NCBI GenBank assembly: GCA_029858035.1
Contig: JAOUFU010000003.1
Location: forward strand, 1 to 36,838
DNA from: Phycisphaerae bacterium
GTDB lineage: Bacteria; Planctomycetota; Phycisphaerae; Sedimentisphaerales; Anaerobacaceae
DNA length: 36,838 bases
Reading direction: 5' to 3'
Both the position numbers and the translations under genes were made by a program. Below are positions 13,434 to 21,485 of the stretch, piece after piece. The notes below the pieces were generated by a model that saw only the letters and a list, made by a program, of their open reading frames with translations, was not told where the DNA came from and did not search any database. Positions within the stretch are counted from its first letter, which is position 1. Every line of letters starts with the position of its first letter.

Positions 13434-15758
13434 ATGAATAAAGGTATCTCTGGTCTTGTTAGCATGGTCTTGCCGGTGCTGGTATTGGCGCCAAGTCTGC
13501 CCGGTTTAGCGGAGGCGGTTCGGTTCGATTTGATTAAGGATGGTCGTATCGATTGGTCCGACCTTGCCGGTTTTGCTGAGAAATGGCTGGACACCGGTTG
13601 TTTGGCGGACTATTTCTGCGGCGGTGCAGATTTCGACTACAGCGACAGGGTCGATTTTACTGATTTTAATTTATTAGCGGTAGAGTGGGGGAGTGTTGAG
13701 CCTTACGTTACTAATTTGCTTGCCGGCCACGAGCCGTATGAAACGCATGTCGGGATTTTGGGGCCACATCCCACCGATCCGAGTGTCACTATAGGGGCCC
13801 GGCTATTGGGTGGTACGAACCATCCGACATTCGGAATTGTGCCCACTGCAACCGAGGGCAGGTATGTACTCGGGCTGACCTGGGACAACGAAACGGACCG
13901 CAAGGTCGAGTATGGGTACAACTTTACCGGCGGATTTACCTTCGATTTGGCCGGCGTGGATGAAATTGTCTTCGATGTCTTTGTGCCGACCGGAGGCCTT
14001 CTGTTTCCTGCAGGGCTCGTCGGCGTGTGGGATGCGACGTTCGGCTGGAATAAATCCGCTAATGTCCCCACCTCTTTTGATAAGTGGCATACCGTAGTCG
14101 TTGATGTTGTCGACCGAAACAACGTGGGTCTTGGCGGCATCGGCGCTCTGGTGTTCGAGGACATGGGCGGGCCAGGGGACATAGCGGGGACCTTGTTCGT
14201 TGATAATCTGAGGCTGCGCCGGATCAATCCCGATTATTACAATCTCACAGCCACCGGGCACGACAGCAGAATTGATTTGCGATGGAGGCCTGTAAAGGCA
14301 CCGAGTCTGGAGGGTTATAATATATATCGCGCTGATTCCTCTGTGGGACCATTTACGAAGCTGAATAGTTCGGTACACACGGTATCTGTCTATAGTGACT
14401 TTCTCGGTGTGAACGGCAGGACGGTCTATTATTATATAACGTCGGTGCTCGATGGCGGAGAGACTGCACAATCAGGCATTGTCAGCGCTACTTCTTATGC
14501 GATGACCGATGAGCAGCTTTTGACCTCTGTGCAGGAAGCTGTCTTTCGGTACTTCTGGGATTTTGGTCATCCTGTGAGTGGATTGGCAAGGGAAAGGTTT
14601 TACGTGGGGGACCGCCGGACCGTCACCACCGGCGGCTCAGGTTTCGGATTGATGGCGATTGTCGTCGGGGTCGATCGCGGGTTCGTCAGCCGGATCGAAG
14701 CGGCCGAGCGAATCCTGAAGATTTTGACCTTTCTTGACGAAAAGGCCGCTCGTTATCATGGTGCCTGGTCGCATTGGTTTGACGGTACGACCGGTGAGCC
14801 TATAGCCTTCGATTACGATGAGTTTGGCAATCCGATTATGAGCGGCGACCTGGTTGAGACGGCGTTTATGATTCAGGGGATGCTCGCGGTACGGCAGTAC
14901 TTCGATTCTGATGATACTGTCGAGACCTCAGTCCGGAGCATGGTGACTAAGTTGTGGCAGGATGTGGAGTGGGACTGGTATCGCCGAGCCGGGGACACGG
15001 ACGGCAATTCGCTGTGGTGGTTGTGGTCGCCGACCCACAACTGGCAGAACAGCTTCAGGATTACCGGTTATAATGAATGTATGGTCGCATATCTGCTGGC
15101 GATTGCTTCGCCGGCGCACCCGATACCGCCATCCTGTTATTACGACGGCTGGGCGCGGGAATCCTGGTATGCCAACGGCGATACTTTCTATGGTTATTAT
15201 CAGTGGGTGGGGCCTGATTACGGCGGGCCTTTGTTCTGGACGCATTATTCGTTTTTGGGATTTGACCCGCGCAACAAAAGCGATAATTACTGCAACTACT
15301 TCAATAATAGTCGCAACATTTCCCTAATCAATCGTGCACACTGCATCAATAATCCCAATAACTTTGCCGGCTATAGCGCTTCGGTATGGGGCCTGACCGC
15401 CAGTTGTAATCCCTGGGGTTATCTTGCCCATTCGCCTACCAACGACAACGGCACCATTACCCCGACCGCGGCTCTTAGTGCCATGCCTTTCACGCCGGCA
15501 GAATCCATCGCCACCCTGAAGCATTTTTATCACGTTTACGGTGACAGGCTGTGGGGGCCGTTTGGTTTCTACGATGCGTTTAATTTACAGGAAAACTGGT
15601 TCTCGGATGCCTATTTGGCCATCGACCAGGGACCTATTGTGGTGATGATTGAAAACTACCGCACACAATTGTGCTGGGACCTTTTTATGGCAAATCCCGA
15701 AATTATGCCGATGCTGGCAGCTATCGGCTGGGGTATAGGCCCGCCACCTCCACCTTAA
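13434..15758 (+). CDS. Secreted GH144/glycoamylase-type glucanase with EF-hand tag and FN3 domain
   Basis: The product is 774 residues. The parts are: a signal peptide (1-28); an EF-hand/dockerin-like pair typical of planctomycetes (about 31-86: IKDGRIDWSDLAGFAEKWL and a second DFTDFNLLAVEWG loop); a beta-sandwich (about 90-262); fibronectin type III (about 270-354); and a glycoamylase domain (about 357-765). The catalytic domain shows RTVTTGGSGFGLMAIVVG, ETAFMIQGMLAVRQYF, DNGTITPTAALSAMPFTP and WGPFGFYDAFN. These motifs match Pfam glycoamylase/GH144, whose characterised members cut beta-1,2-glucan. It is probably extracellular. An in-frame TGA ends at 13430, so the ATG at 13434 is the first possible ATG. 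The ribosome site is poor. Confidence 0.88.
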   Translation: MNKGISGLVSMVLPVLVLAPSLPGLAEAVRFDLIKDGRIDWSDLAGFAEKWLDTGCLADYFCGGADFDYSDRVDFTDFNLLAVEWGSVEPYVTNLLAGHEPYETHVGILGPHPTDPSVTIGARLLGGTNHPTFGIVPTATEGRYVLGLTWDNETDRKVEYGYNFTGGFTFDLAGVDEIVFDVFVPTGGLLFPAGLVGVWDATFGWNKSANVPTSFDKWHTVVVDVVDRNNVGLGGIGALVFEDMGGPGDIAGTLFVDNLRLRRINPDYYNLTATGHDSRIDLRWRPVKAPSLEGYNIYRADSSVGPFTKLNSSVHTVSVYSDFLGVNGRTVYYYITSVLDGGETAQSGIVSATSYAMTDEQLLTSVQEAVFRYFWDFGHPVSGLARERFYVGDRRTVTTGGSGFGLMAIVVGVDRGFVSRIEAAERILKILTFLDEKAARYHGAWSHWFDGTTGEPIAFDYDEFGNPIMSGDLVETAFMIQGMLAVRQYFDSDDTVETSVRSMVTKLWQDVEWDWYRRAGDTDGNSLWWLWSPTHNWQNSFRITGYNECMVAYLLAIASPAHPIPPSCYYDGWARESWYANGDTFYGYYQWVGPDYGGPLFWTHYSFLGFDPRNKSDNYCNYFNNSRNISLINRAHCINNPNNFAGYSASVWGLTASCNPWGYLAHSPTNDNGTITPTAALSAMPFTPAESIATLKHFYHVYGDRLWGPFGFYDAFNLQENWFSDAYLAIDQGPIVVMIENYRTQLCWDLFMANPEIMPMLAAIGWGIGPPPPP

Positions 15759-15852
15759 GGGATTCAATAGATGCGGATTTTTTGGGCCACATTATAGAGT
15801 TTGCTCCAATTCTACTCTTGCAAATTGCCTTGATACCTATTATAGTTATTGC

Positions 15853-15883
15853 CTGATAAGTGAAGATTATCAGTGGTTATCAG
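15853..15883. repeat. Heptamer hairpin with a third copy
   Basis: CTGATAA (15853-15859) and TTATCAG (15867-15873) form an inverted repeat with a 7-base loop, and TTATCAG recurs at 15877-15883. It lies between the glucanase gene and the DUF1080 gene and could be an operator or a weak transcript hairpin. Confidence 0.4.
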
Positions 15884-15947
15884 AAAAGTATTGTAGGGTA
15901 AGTATCTTACTTTGGTCAATTCAGAAAAAGAGGAAGGAGTGCCGGAA

Positions 15948-17282
15948 ATGAAGAAAATGAGAAAAACCAAGCGATGTATGAAATGCCTCAATGTAGTTTG
16001 TTTTTTGGTGGTGGTTGCGTGCCTGGCGCAATCCGCATCCTGCGGGGAAAAGGGGCTGAATCAAGCTCCCGAAGGATTTGTGGCTCTGTTTAACGGCAAG
16101 GATTTGACCGGCTGGAAAGGGCTGCTATCAAGCCCATACGATAATCCCATTAAGCGGGCCAAATTAAGTCCCGAGGCACTGGCCAAAGAACAGGCCAAGG
16201 CGGACAAATCCATGCGCGAGCATTGGAAGGTCGCAGACGGTATCCTGGAATTTGACGGCAAGGGATTCAGCCTGGCCACGCTGCGGGATTACGAAGACTT
16301 CGAGTTACAGGTCGACTGGAAGATTGTCAATCCGCGAGGTGACAGCGGTATCTATCTGCGCGGTACGCCGCAGGTACAGATTTGGGACCCCGAACAGCAC
16401 AAGGTCGGTTCCGGCGGTCTCTATAACAATCAGAAAAATCCAAGCAAGCCCGCCATGATCGCGGACAATCCCATCGGCCAATGGAACACGTTTCGTATCA
16501 TAATGGTCGGGGAGGGGGTCACGGTGCATCTTAACGGCAAGCTCATTGTTGATAATATTGTTCTGGAGAATTACTGGGACCGCTCCCGGCCCATTTTTCC
16601 TTCCGAACAAATCGAATTGCAATGTCACGGTGACCCTATCCATTTCCGCAATATCTATATTCGCGAGATTCCGCGCGATGAAGGGACGCGGGGCCTGACC
16701 GAAGAGGAAAAGGCCACAGGTTTTGTTTCCCTGTTCAACGGCAAAGACCTTACGGGTTGGATAGGTGATACTAATGGTTATGTCGCCAAAGACGGCAGGA
16801 TTATATGCGAGAAGGGCGGTAATGTTTACGCCAAAGATGAGTATAGTGACTTTATCTTCCGGTTTGAATTTAAGCTGACCCCGGGAGCCAATAACGGTCT
16901 TGGCATTCGCACACCCCTGAATGTTGATGCGGCCTATGGGGGAATGGAACTGCAGATACTGGATGATACTGCAGACCAATATAAAAATTTGCAGCCCTAT
17001 CAATATCACGGCTCCATTTATGGCGTGGTTCCGGTAATACGAGGCTGTCAAAAACCGGTGGGCCAGTGGAATTATCAGGAGGTCATGGCCAAGGGAGGAC
17101 GCATCAGGGTCAAGCTAAATGGCGGCCTTGTTGTCGATGCAGACATCAGCCAAATCACGAAGACGATGGACAAAAGGGCTCATCCGGGACTCCACAGAGA
17201 AAAGGGGTATATCGGTTTTCTCGGCCATGGCTCCCAGCTTGAGTTTCGCAATATTCGCGTTAAGGATTTAAGTAAAAGATAA
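15948..17282 (+). CDS. Tandem DUF1080 (3-keto-disaccharide hydrolase-like) exported protein
   Basis: The product is 444 residues from the ATG at 15948, which has AGGAAGGAG 9 bases upstream. The TTG-started longer frame is less likely. The N-terminus is basic, then hydrophobic, ending in SASCGE, possibly a lipoprotein site. Two DUF1080 jelly-roll domains follow: one from about residue 44 (GFVALFNGKDLTGWKG) to about 245, one from about 259 (GFVSLFNGKDLTGWIG) to 441. Each ends with the family's 'FRNIxIR/K' strand. Domain 1 keeps GDSGIYLRG and domain 2 NNGLGIRTP. DUF1080 enzymes cleave 3-keto-glycosides. It is followed after 15 bases by a TIM-barrel gene, very likely in one operon. Confidence 0.92.
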   Translation: MKKMRKTKRCMKCLNVVCFLVVVACLAQSASCGEKGLNQAPEGFVALFNGKDLTGWKGLLSSPYDNPIKRAKLSPEALAKEQAKADKSMREHWKVADGILEFDGKGFSLATLRDYEDFELQVDWKIVNPRGDSGIYLRGTPQVQIWDPEQHKVGSGGLYNNQKNPSKPAMIADNPIGQWNTFRIIMVGEGVTVHLNGKLIVDNIVLENYWDRSRPIFPSEQIELQCHGDPIHFRNIYIREIPRDEGTRGLTEEEKATGFVSLFNGKDLTGWIGDTNGYVAKDGRIICEKGGNVYAKDEYSDFIFRFEFKLTPGANNGLGIRTPLNVDAAYGGMELQILDDTADQYKNLQPYQYHGSIYGVVPVIRGCQKPVGQWNYQEVMAKGGRIRVKLNGGLVVDADISQITKTMDKRAHPGLHREKGYIGFLGHGSQLEFRNIRVKDLSKR

Positions 17283-17297
17283 ACAGGAGAAGGAATT

Positions 17298-18185
17298 ATG
17301 AAAGACAGAAAGATTGAACGTCGCAGCTTTTTGAAGCTGACCGCCGCGGCCGCTATTGCACCGGGCATATTAACTGCAACCACTCCCTCTTTAGGAGCGG
17401 AGAAGGAAAAGAAGTTATTAAAGGCCGTGATTATTGGTATGTTGCCCGGTAAACTTTCGGATGCCGAGAAATTTCGCTTAGCCAAGAAGTGCGGTTTTGA
17501 CGGAATTGAAGCCAGGCCCATGAAGGATCTTAAGGCGGCGGCTGAACAGGCCAAAATAGCAAGAGAGGAGGGGACACCGATTCACAGCCTGCTATACGGC
17601 TGGTGGCCGCCGTTTACCAATCGTGACCCGAAAGAGGTTGGCAAAAAAATTGAAGAGATGGAAAATGCCCTCCGCTGTGCCAAGGTCATGGGTGCCGATG
17701 CAGTATTACTGGTTCCGACGCGCGTCACGGAGGATTTTAGTTATCAGGATGCGTACAAATGGTCTCAGGAATACGTCAGCAGGTTGATACCCACCGCCGA
17801 GCAGACGGGTGTAATCGTTGCGGTTGAAAATGTGTGGAACATGTTCCTGTTGAGTCCAATCGAATTTGCACGTTATTTGGACGAGTTGAATAGTCGCTGG
17901 GTCAAGGCATATTTCGATGTAGGCAACGTCATTATTTACGGCCACGCCCACCATTGGATTCGGACACTGGGTAAAAGGATTGTCAAAATCCACCTGAAAG
18001 ACTTCAAACGAAGCGGATATCAGTGGAAGAACCTGCTGGATGGAGATGTCAATTGGCCCCAGGTACGCAAGGCACTGGACGAGGTCGGCTACAACGGCTA
18101 TATGACCGCGGAGCTTTCGGGCGGCGACGAGGCCCACCTGACCGATATAGCAAAACGCATCGACCGCATTATTGCCATGAAATGA
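17298..18185 (+). CDS. Tat-exported sugar isomerase/epimerase-like TIM barrel
   Basis: The product is 295 residues, with a strong AGGAGAAGGA site. The signal is ERRSFLKLTAAAAIAPG (6-22). The mature part is a xylose-isomerase-like (AP endonuclease 2) barrel. Candidate metal ligands are Glu in VAVENVWN, Asp in AYFDVGN, the Lys/Asp pair in KIHLKD and Glu in TAELSGG. Such proteins isomerise or epimerise keto-sugars, and some relatives act as 3-keto-glycoside lyases. It lies directly behind the DUF1080 tandem gene, which supports a shared keto-sugar pathway outside the cytoplasm. Confidence 0.9.
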   Translation: MKDRKIERRSFLKLTAAAAIAPGILTATTPSLGAEKEKKLLKAVIIGMLPGKLSDAEKFRLAKKCGFDGIEARPMKDLKAAAEQAKIAREEGTPIHSLLYGWWPPFTNRDPKEVGKKIEEMENALRCAKVMGADAVLLVPTRVTEDFSYQDAYKWSQEYVSRLIPTAEQTGVIVAVENVWNMFLLSPIEFARYLDELNSRWVKAYFDVGNVIIYGHAHHWIRTLGKRIVKIHLKDFKRSGYQWKNLLDGDVNWPQVRKALDEVGYNGYMTAELSGGDEAHLTDIAKRIDRIIAMK

Positions 18186-18327
18186 GACTGCATTCCGGCA
18201 ATAGTCGGGACGTAATTCTTTCAGCAGGCACGCGGTGTTTGATGTTGCTTAGTATCGGGGCATAATTGCGAATAAAGCAACGAGGAAGGCCGTTTTGAGA
18301 GATATTAAGTTTTTCGAGGGGAACAAA

Positions 18328-20292
18328 ATGAAAAGTTGCCGTCTCGCATATAAATATTTGGTTTGTTTGTTGGCCGGTTTTTTGTTGTTTTCGGCTAATC
18401 CGGCCATAGCTTCGGGGAGGCAGCTTGTCTATGAGCATATTGATGTGAATATGACCCTTAACAGGGATACGTCCCTCGATGTGGTGGAAACACAACGGGT
18501 ACGGCTGAGCGGCGACTGGAACGGTCTCTATCGCTATTACTCGCTGTACGGATGTGACGGGATTGAAATTATAGGTTTTAGTGAGAACGATACAGTTTAT
18601 AAGAAAGGCAGTATCAGCCGTAAGGGCGGCTACGTCGTCGAAAAGGAAAAAGGCAGGATTAATGTCAAGTGGCGCAGCCGTAATGTAAAAGATCCACCCT
18701 ATAGTAATACGGCGACTACTTTTCAAATCCGCTATCGAGTCAGGGGAGCTATTGGTCAGTATTGGAGGCGTGATGTGCTTTATTGGAAACCACTGATTCG
18801 GGATTGCGAGTACCGTATTAAGGCGGCGTCTGTAACGCTGAACCTTCCGAAAGCGGTCGAGCCGGAGCGGGTCGAGGTCATCTTTTATACCAAGGCCCCT
18901 GAGGCAAAATGGCAAATCAATCAGCAAGACAGACGATCGGTTCATTTCAGCGCCGTGGAAATCGGCCGGAAAGACAAATTCGAGATAAAATTATCGCTGC
19001 CAAAGGGCATGCTGGAACATTACAGCAGTCCAACTCATACCTATACCTTTCATATCAAGCCCTGGGTCTTTCCGGTTGGCACAGTGGCGGCGGGGCTTAT
19101 GTTGTTAATAATATGGTACAACATCGGAAGGGATCCTGTGCCTGAACCACAGCAAGTTTATGACATAGACGTACTTGATATTATGCCCGGGCTGGCCGGG
19201 CTGCTGATCGATGAGAGCTTTGACGTTCAGGATATAACGGCGACAATAATGGATCTGGCCCGTCGGGGTTATATCCATATCGATGAAATCAAAGAGGAGC
19301 AGGAGCACAAATCCCGTTGGTTCCAAGAACCCAGTCGCTACGAATTTGAGCTTACTAAAGTACCCGGAAAGGGCGAATTGTCAGGTTACGAAGAACTGCT
19401 GATTAAGAGGCTGTTTAAGGGCCGTTTAGTCGAAGGGGAAAAAGTAAACACCGACAAGCTGAATAATCACTTTTATAAACACATTCCTAAAATCAAGAAA
19501 AAAGCTTGGCAGCAGGTTCAAACGCTTGGCTGGTTCGCGAAACTGCCGAAGAAGGCCAAAAAACCTTTTATTATTATTGGTTTGATTGTAATCGCGTCTT
19601 CTCTGGCATTGGCGGCCATTGAGAAAGTGGATGTGCTCTTTTTTGCCGTGTGGGGCTCAATGTTTGCCGGATTTCCCGGCATGGTGCTCTTATCCAACGT
19701 GAAGCGTAATGGTCTCAAAGGATTATTGAAAAGTCTTTTCCTTGTTCCCTTTGTTGTTATCGGTTTGGGAGTTTTGTTCACAGTATCGCTTAAGAACTAC
19801 CGGACCAGCGGCTGGATGGTTGATGCAGGTATCACCGGTGCTTTCATCGGCTCATTGATCTGCATATCCGGCGGGGCCATGGCCCGAAAAAGTAAGCAGG
19901 GTGCGGCTGTAAAGCAGCGCCTGAATGAAATGCGCAACTCACTCAAACGCAGTGAGGCCATGGGCCTGAAGTTTGAGGACTTGCTGCCCTGGGCCATTGC
20001 TTTTGGCGTCACTAAAGATTACCTCGGCAATATAGCCGATATATCGAATGTCGATATTCCCTATTACCGCCCTTATTCTCGACTCTCCTCTTCGGGACTG
20101 TCGGGTGCTGAGACCGTATCATCACTGTCGGGTGCTGAGTTCGTATCATCTGTGTTAAGCGGCTTGTCCGCCATGACTTCCACTATCGGTTCCAGCCTGT
20201 CCTCGTCACCCAGCGGTGGAGGTGGGTCCAGTGGAGGTGGGTCCGGTGGCGGCGGCGGCGGCGGAGGAGGAGGTGGAGGTGGCGGCTGGTAG
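18328..20292 (+). CDS. DUF2207-family membrane protein with poly-glycine tail
   Basis: The product is 654 residues from the ATG at 18328 (GAGGGGAAC upstream). A TTG at 18295 is an alternative. The parts are: a signal peptide (1-29); an extracytoplasmic DUF2207 beta domain (about 30-245, starting RQLVYEHIDVNMTLN); a membrane helix near 250-270; a cytoplasmic winged-helix-like stretch (MDLARRGYIHIDE, typical of the family); then further helices around 412-500. The C-terminus is Ser/Gly-rich and ends in a long glycine run with a final Trp, a known feature of this family. Function is unknown in general. It is not obviously tied to the sugar genes around it. Confidence 0.9.
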   Translation: MKSCRLAYKYLVCLLAGFLLFSANPAIASGRQLVYEHIDVNMTLNRDTSLDVVETQRVRLSGDWNGLYRYYSLYGCDGIEIIGFSENDTVYKKGSISRKGGYVVEKEKGRINVKWRSRNVKDPPYSNTATTFQIRYRVRGAIGQYWRRDVLYWKPLIRDCEYRIKAASVTLNLPKAVEPERVEVIFYTKAPEAKWQINQQDRRSVHFSAVEIGRKDKFEIKLSLPKGMLEHYSSPTHTYTFHIKPWVFPVGTVAAGLMLLIIWYNIGRDPVPEPQQVYDIDVLDIMPGLAGLLIDESFDVQDITATIMDLARRGYIHIDEIKEEQEHKSRWFQEPSRYEFELTKVPGKGELSGYEELLIKRLFKGRLVEGEKVNTDKLNNHFYKHIPKIKKKAWQQVQTLGWFAKLPKKAKKPFIIIGLIVIASSLALAAIEKVDVLFFAVWGSMFAGFPGMVLLSNVKRNGLKGLLKSLFLVPFVVIGLGVLFTVSLKNYRTSGWMVDAGITGAFIGSLICISGGAMARKSKQGAAVKQRLNEMRNSLKRSEAMGLKFEDLLPWAIAFGVTKDYLGNIADISNVDIPYYRPYSRLSSSGLSGAETVSSLSGAEFVSSVLSGLSAMTSTIGSSLSSSPSGGGGSSGGGSGGGGGGGGGGGGGGW

Positions 20293-20439
20293 CCATAGCT
20301 ATGTTAGTTTTGCATATTACGGCAATAGAATGTTCAATCCGTTGACAACTACCAACGAGCATAGGATATATAATCCGATGCGCACCCGAGATTGTACCGG
20401 AAGTATTTAATAACGAGAAGAGGACATTGAAACCGGCCG
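20293..20439. other. Non-coding gap before the remnant cluster
   Basis: I see no gene here. A TTGACA at 20342 and an AT-rich TATATAAT stretch near 20367 are present, but their spacing (19-21 bases) is poor for a promoter. It may be the left-over promoter of a lost gene. Confidence 0.35.
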
Positions 20440-20520
20440 CTAAACTTTGCTCCTGATATTCTTAAGAGCAGGATAGAACTTCTCAAAAGTTTTGAACCAT
20501 TCGGCATACTTCGAATTTAG
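20440..20520 (-). pseudogene. C-terminal remnant, possibly of an FGGY carbohydrate kinase
   Basis: On the minus strand the frame ending at the stop 20440-20442 reads NSKYAEWFKTFEKFYPALK near its end. Its look (aromatic/helical then FYPALK) is that of the last residues of xylulokinase-type FGGY kinases. Only about 25 residues are recognisable, and the sequence then passes into a plus-strand remnant of another gene. The assignment is tentative. Confidence 0.35.
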
Positions 20521-20905
20521 TTTGCCGTCCGGGGATATAGGGTTTCTGTCGACTCGCAAGCCGGCTTTTGCATACTGCTGGACGTCGCCGGTAGGGGTGT
20601 TTTATCGCATGGCTCCAAACGGAAAGAACGTCCGGCGAATCTCAGCCAACTATCTGAACGATTTCACGCCGAGCCTGATGAACGACGGCCGGCTTATTTA
20701 CGGGCGCTGGGAATACGTGGACAGGCCTGCGATTCCGATACAAAGCCTGTGGACAATCAATCCGGACGGCACGAACCTGGGGGTGTACTATGGTAACCGC
20801 GTATTAAGCCCGGCGACTTTCATAGAGCCGCGTGCTGTTCCCGGTGATACACGGGTGCTGTGTACAATGACGGCGCACAATGGACCGTGCCGGGGGGACC
20901 GAGGC
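20519..20905 (+). pseudogene. Internal fragment of a hydrazine-synthase-alpha-like / PD40 propeller protein
   Basis: The frame encodes GDIGFLSTRKPAFAYCW, RMAPNGKNVRRISANYLNDF, DGRLIYGRWEYVDRP, SLWTINPDGTNL and CTMTAHNGPCRG. These blocks are well conserved in a planctomycete family related to the middle domain of hydrazine synthase subunit alpha (large secreted proteins carrying cytochrome-type domains). Here there is no start, no signal and no CxxCH motif. The open frame ends at 20911 just after the CTMTAHNGPCRG block, where intact homologues continue. It is a dead internal piece. Confidence 0.7.
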
Positions 20906-21116
20906 TTGTAAGACGGTTGTCTTCACATCCAAAGAGGCCCCGGATTATCAGGCCATTTTGAAAACCTTCGAACCTCTCCGGGAGATGTTGGTGGATAGGC
21001 CGCGTATGGATATGATTGACCGGGAGCAGGCAAATAAGACTGGGCCCATACGAAAACCGGCAGCAGCAAGGCCTCCTGATTATAAAGTTACCTCAATGTT
21101 TCCCTCTTCTCCTTAG
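20895..21116 (+). pseudogene. C-terminal fragment, probably of the same lost protein, in another frame
   Basis: A second frame overlaps the end of the previous fragment and reads FTSKEAPDYQAILKTFEPL, then RPRMDMIDREQANKTGP, ending at 21116. This is the type of C-terminus seen on the same secreted planctomycete proteins: a short helical tail after the last haem or propeller domain. The simplest reading is an internal, out-of-frame deletion with its junction near 20895-20910. The claim that it belongs to the same ancestral gene is inference. Confidence 0.55.
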
Positions 21117-21350
21117 GTCCTTGAATCGGCCTGTCACAAAAAATTCTATTTTGTATTAAATATACGTCACCAGGAGATTACAGAAACAATATTGCCTATT
21201 TCTTCCCGCCCGGCTGTGATAATGTTCAGAATAGGCTTGTGCTTTGGAGGTCTCAAAAGAAATCACAACAGTTTATCACTTCTTAGACGGTTGAAAAAGA
21301 AATACGATTTGGTATTATAGACATTACTTAAGGCACTTTATGCCATTTTT
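21117..21350. other. Non-coding gap inside the remnant cluster
   Basis: No coding pattern, RNA gene or clear promoter was seen. The sequence is AT-richer than its surroundings and is probably decayed. Confidence 0.4.
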
Positions 21351-21485
21351 CCATTTAACAATGGCATGATGCGGTGGATGAGCCATTATTTCAAGGGCCC
21401 CGGCGGCGAGCCGCCCTCGTATGGACTTGATTTGTCCGAAGTCAGGCCCGATGAAAAAAAGGTAGATGACGATGCACCAAAATAA
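21351..21485 (+). pseudogene. C-terminal remnant of an unidentified enzyme (alpha/beta-hydrolase-like tail)
   Basis: A frame open from 21321 reads NGMMRWMSHYFKGPGGEPP, then YGLDLSEVRPDEKK, and stops at 21483-21485. It has protein-like composition and no start or ribosome site of its own. 'MMRWxxHYxKG' resembles the ends of prolyl-oligopeptidase/esterase-type hydrolases, so this may be the last 40 residues of such a gene. Its stop overlaps the start of the PQQ-propeller gene by 20 bases. Confidence 0.45.

Noticed and set aside
16305-17051. 248-codon minus-strand frame
   Set aside because: Antisense to the DUF1080 tandem protein, with no start signal.
20213-20289. GGN-rich repeat as a possible minisatellite or non-coding element
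   Set aside because: It is the in-frame glycine tail of the DUF2207 protein, a known family feature. Length variation is possible but cannot be seen from one sequence.
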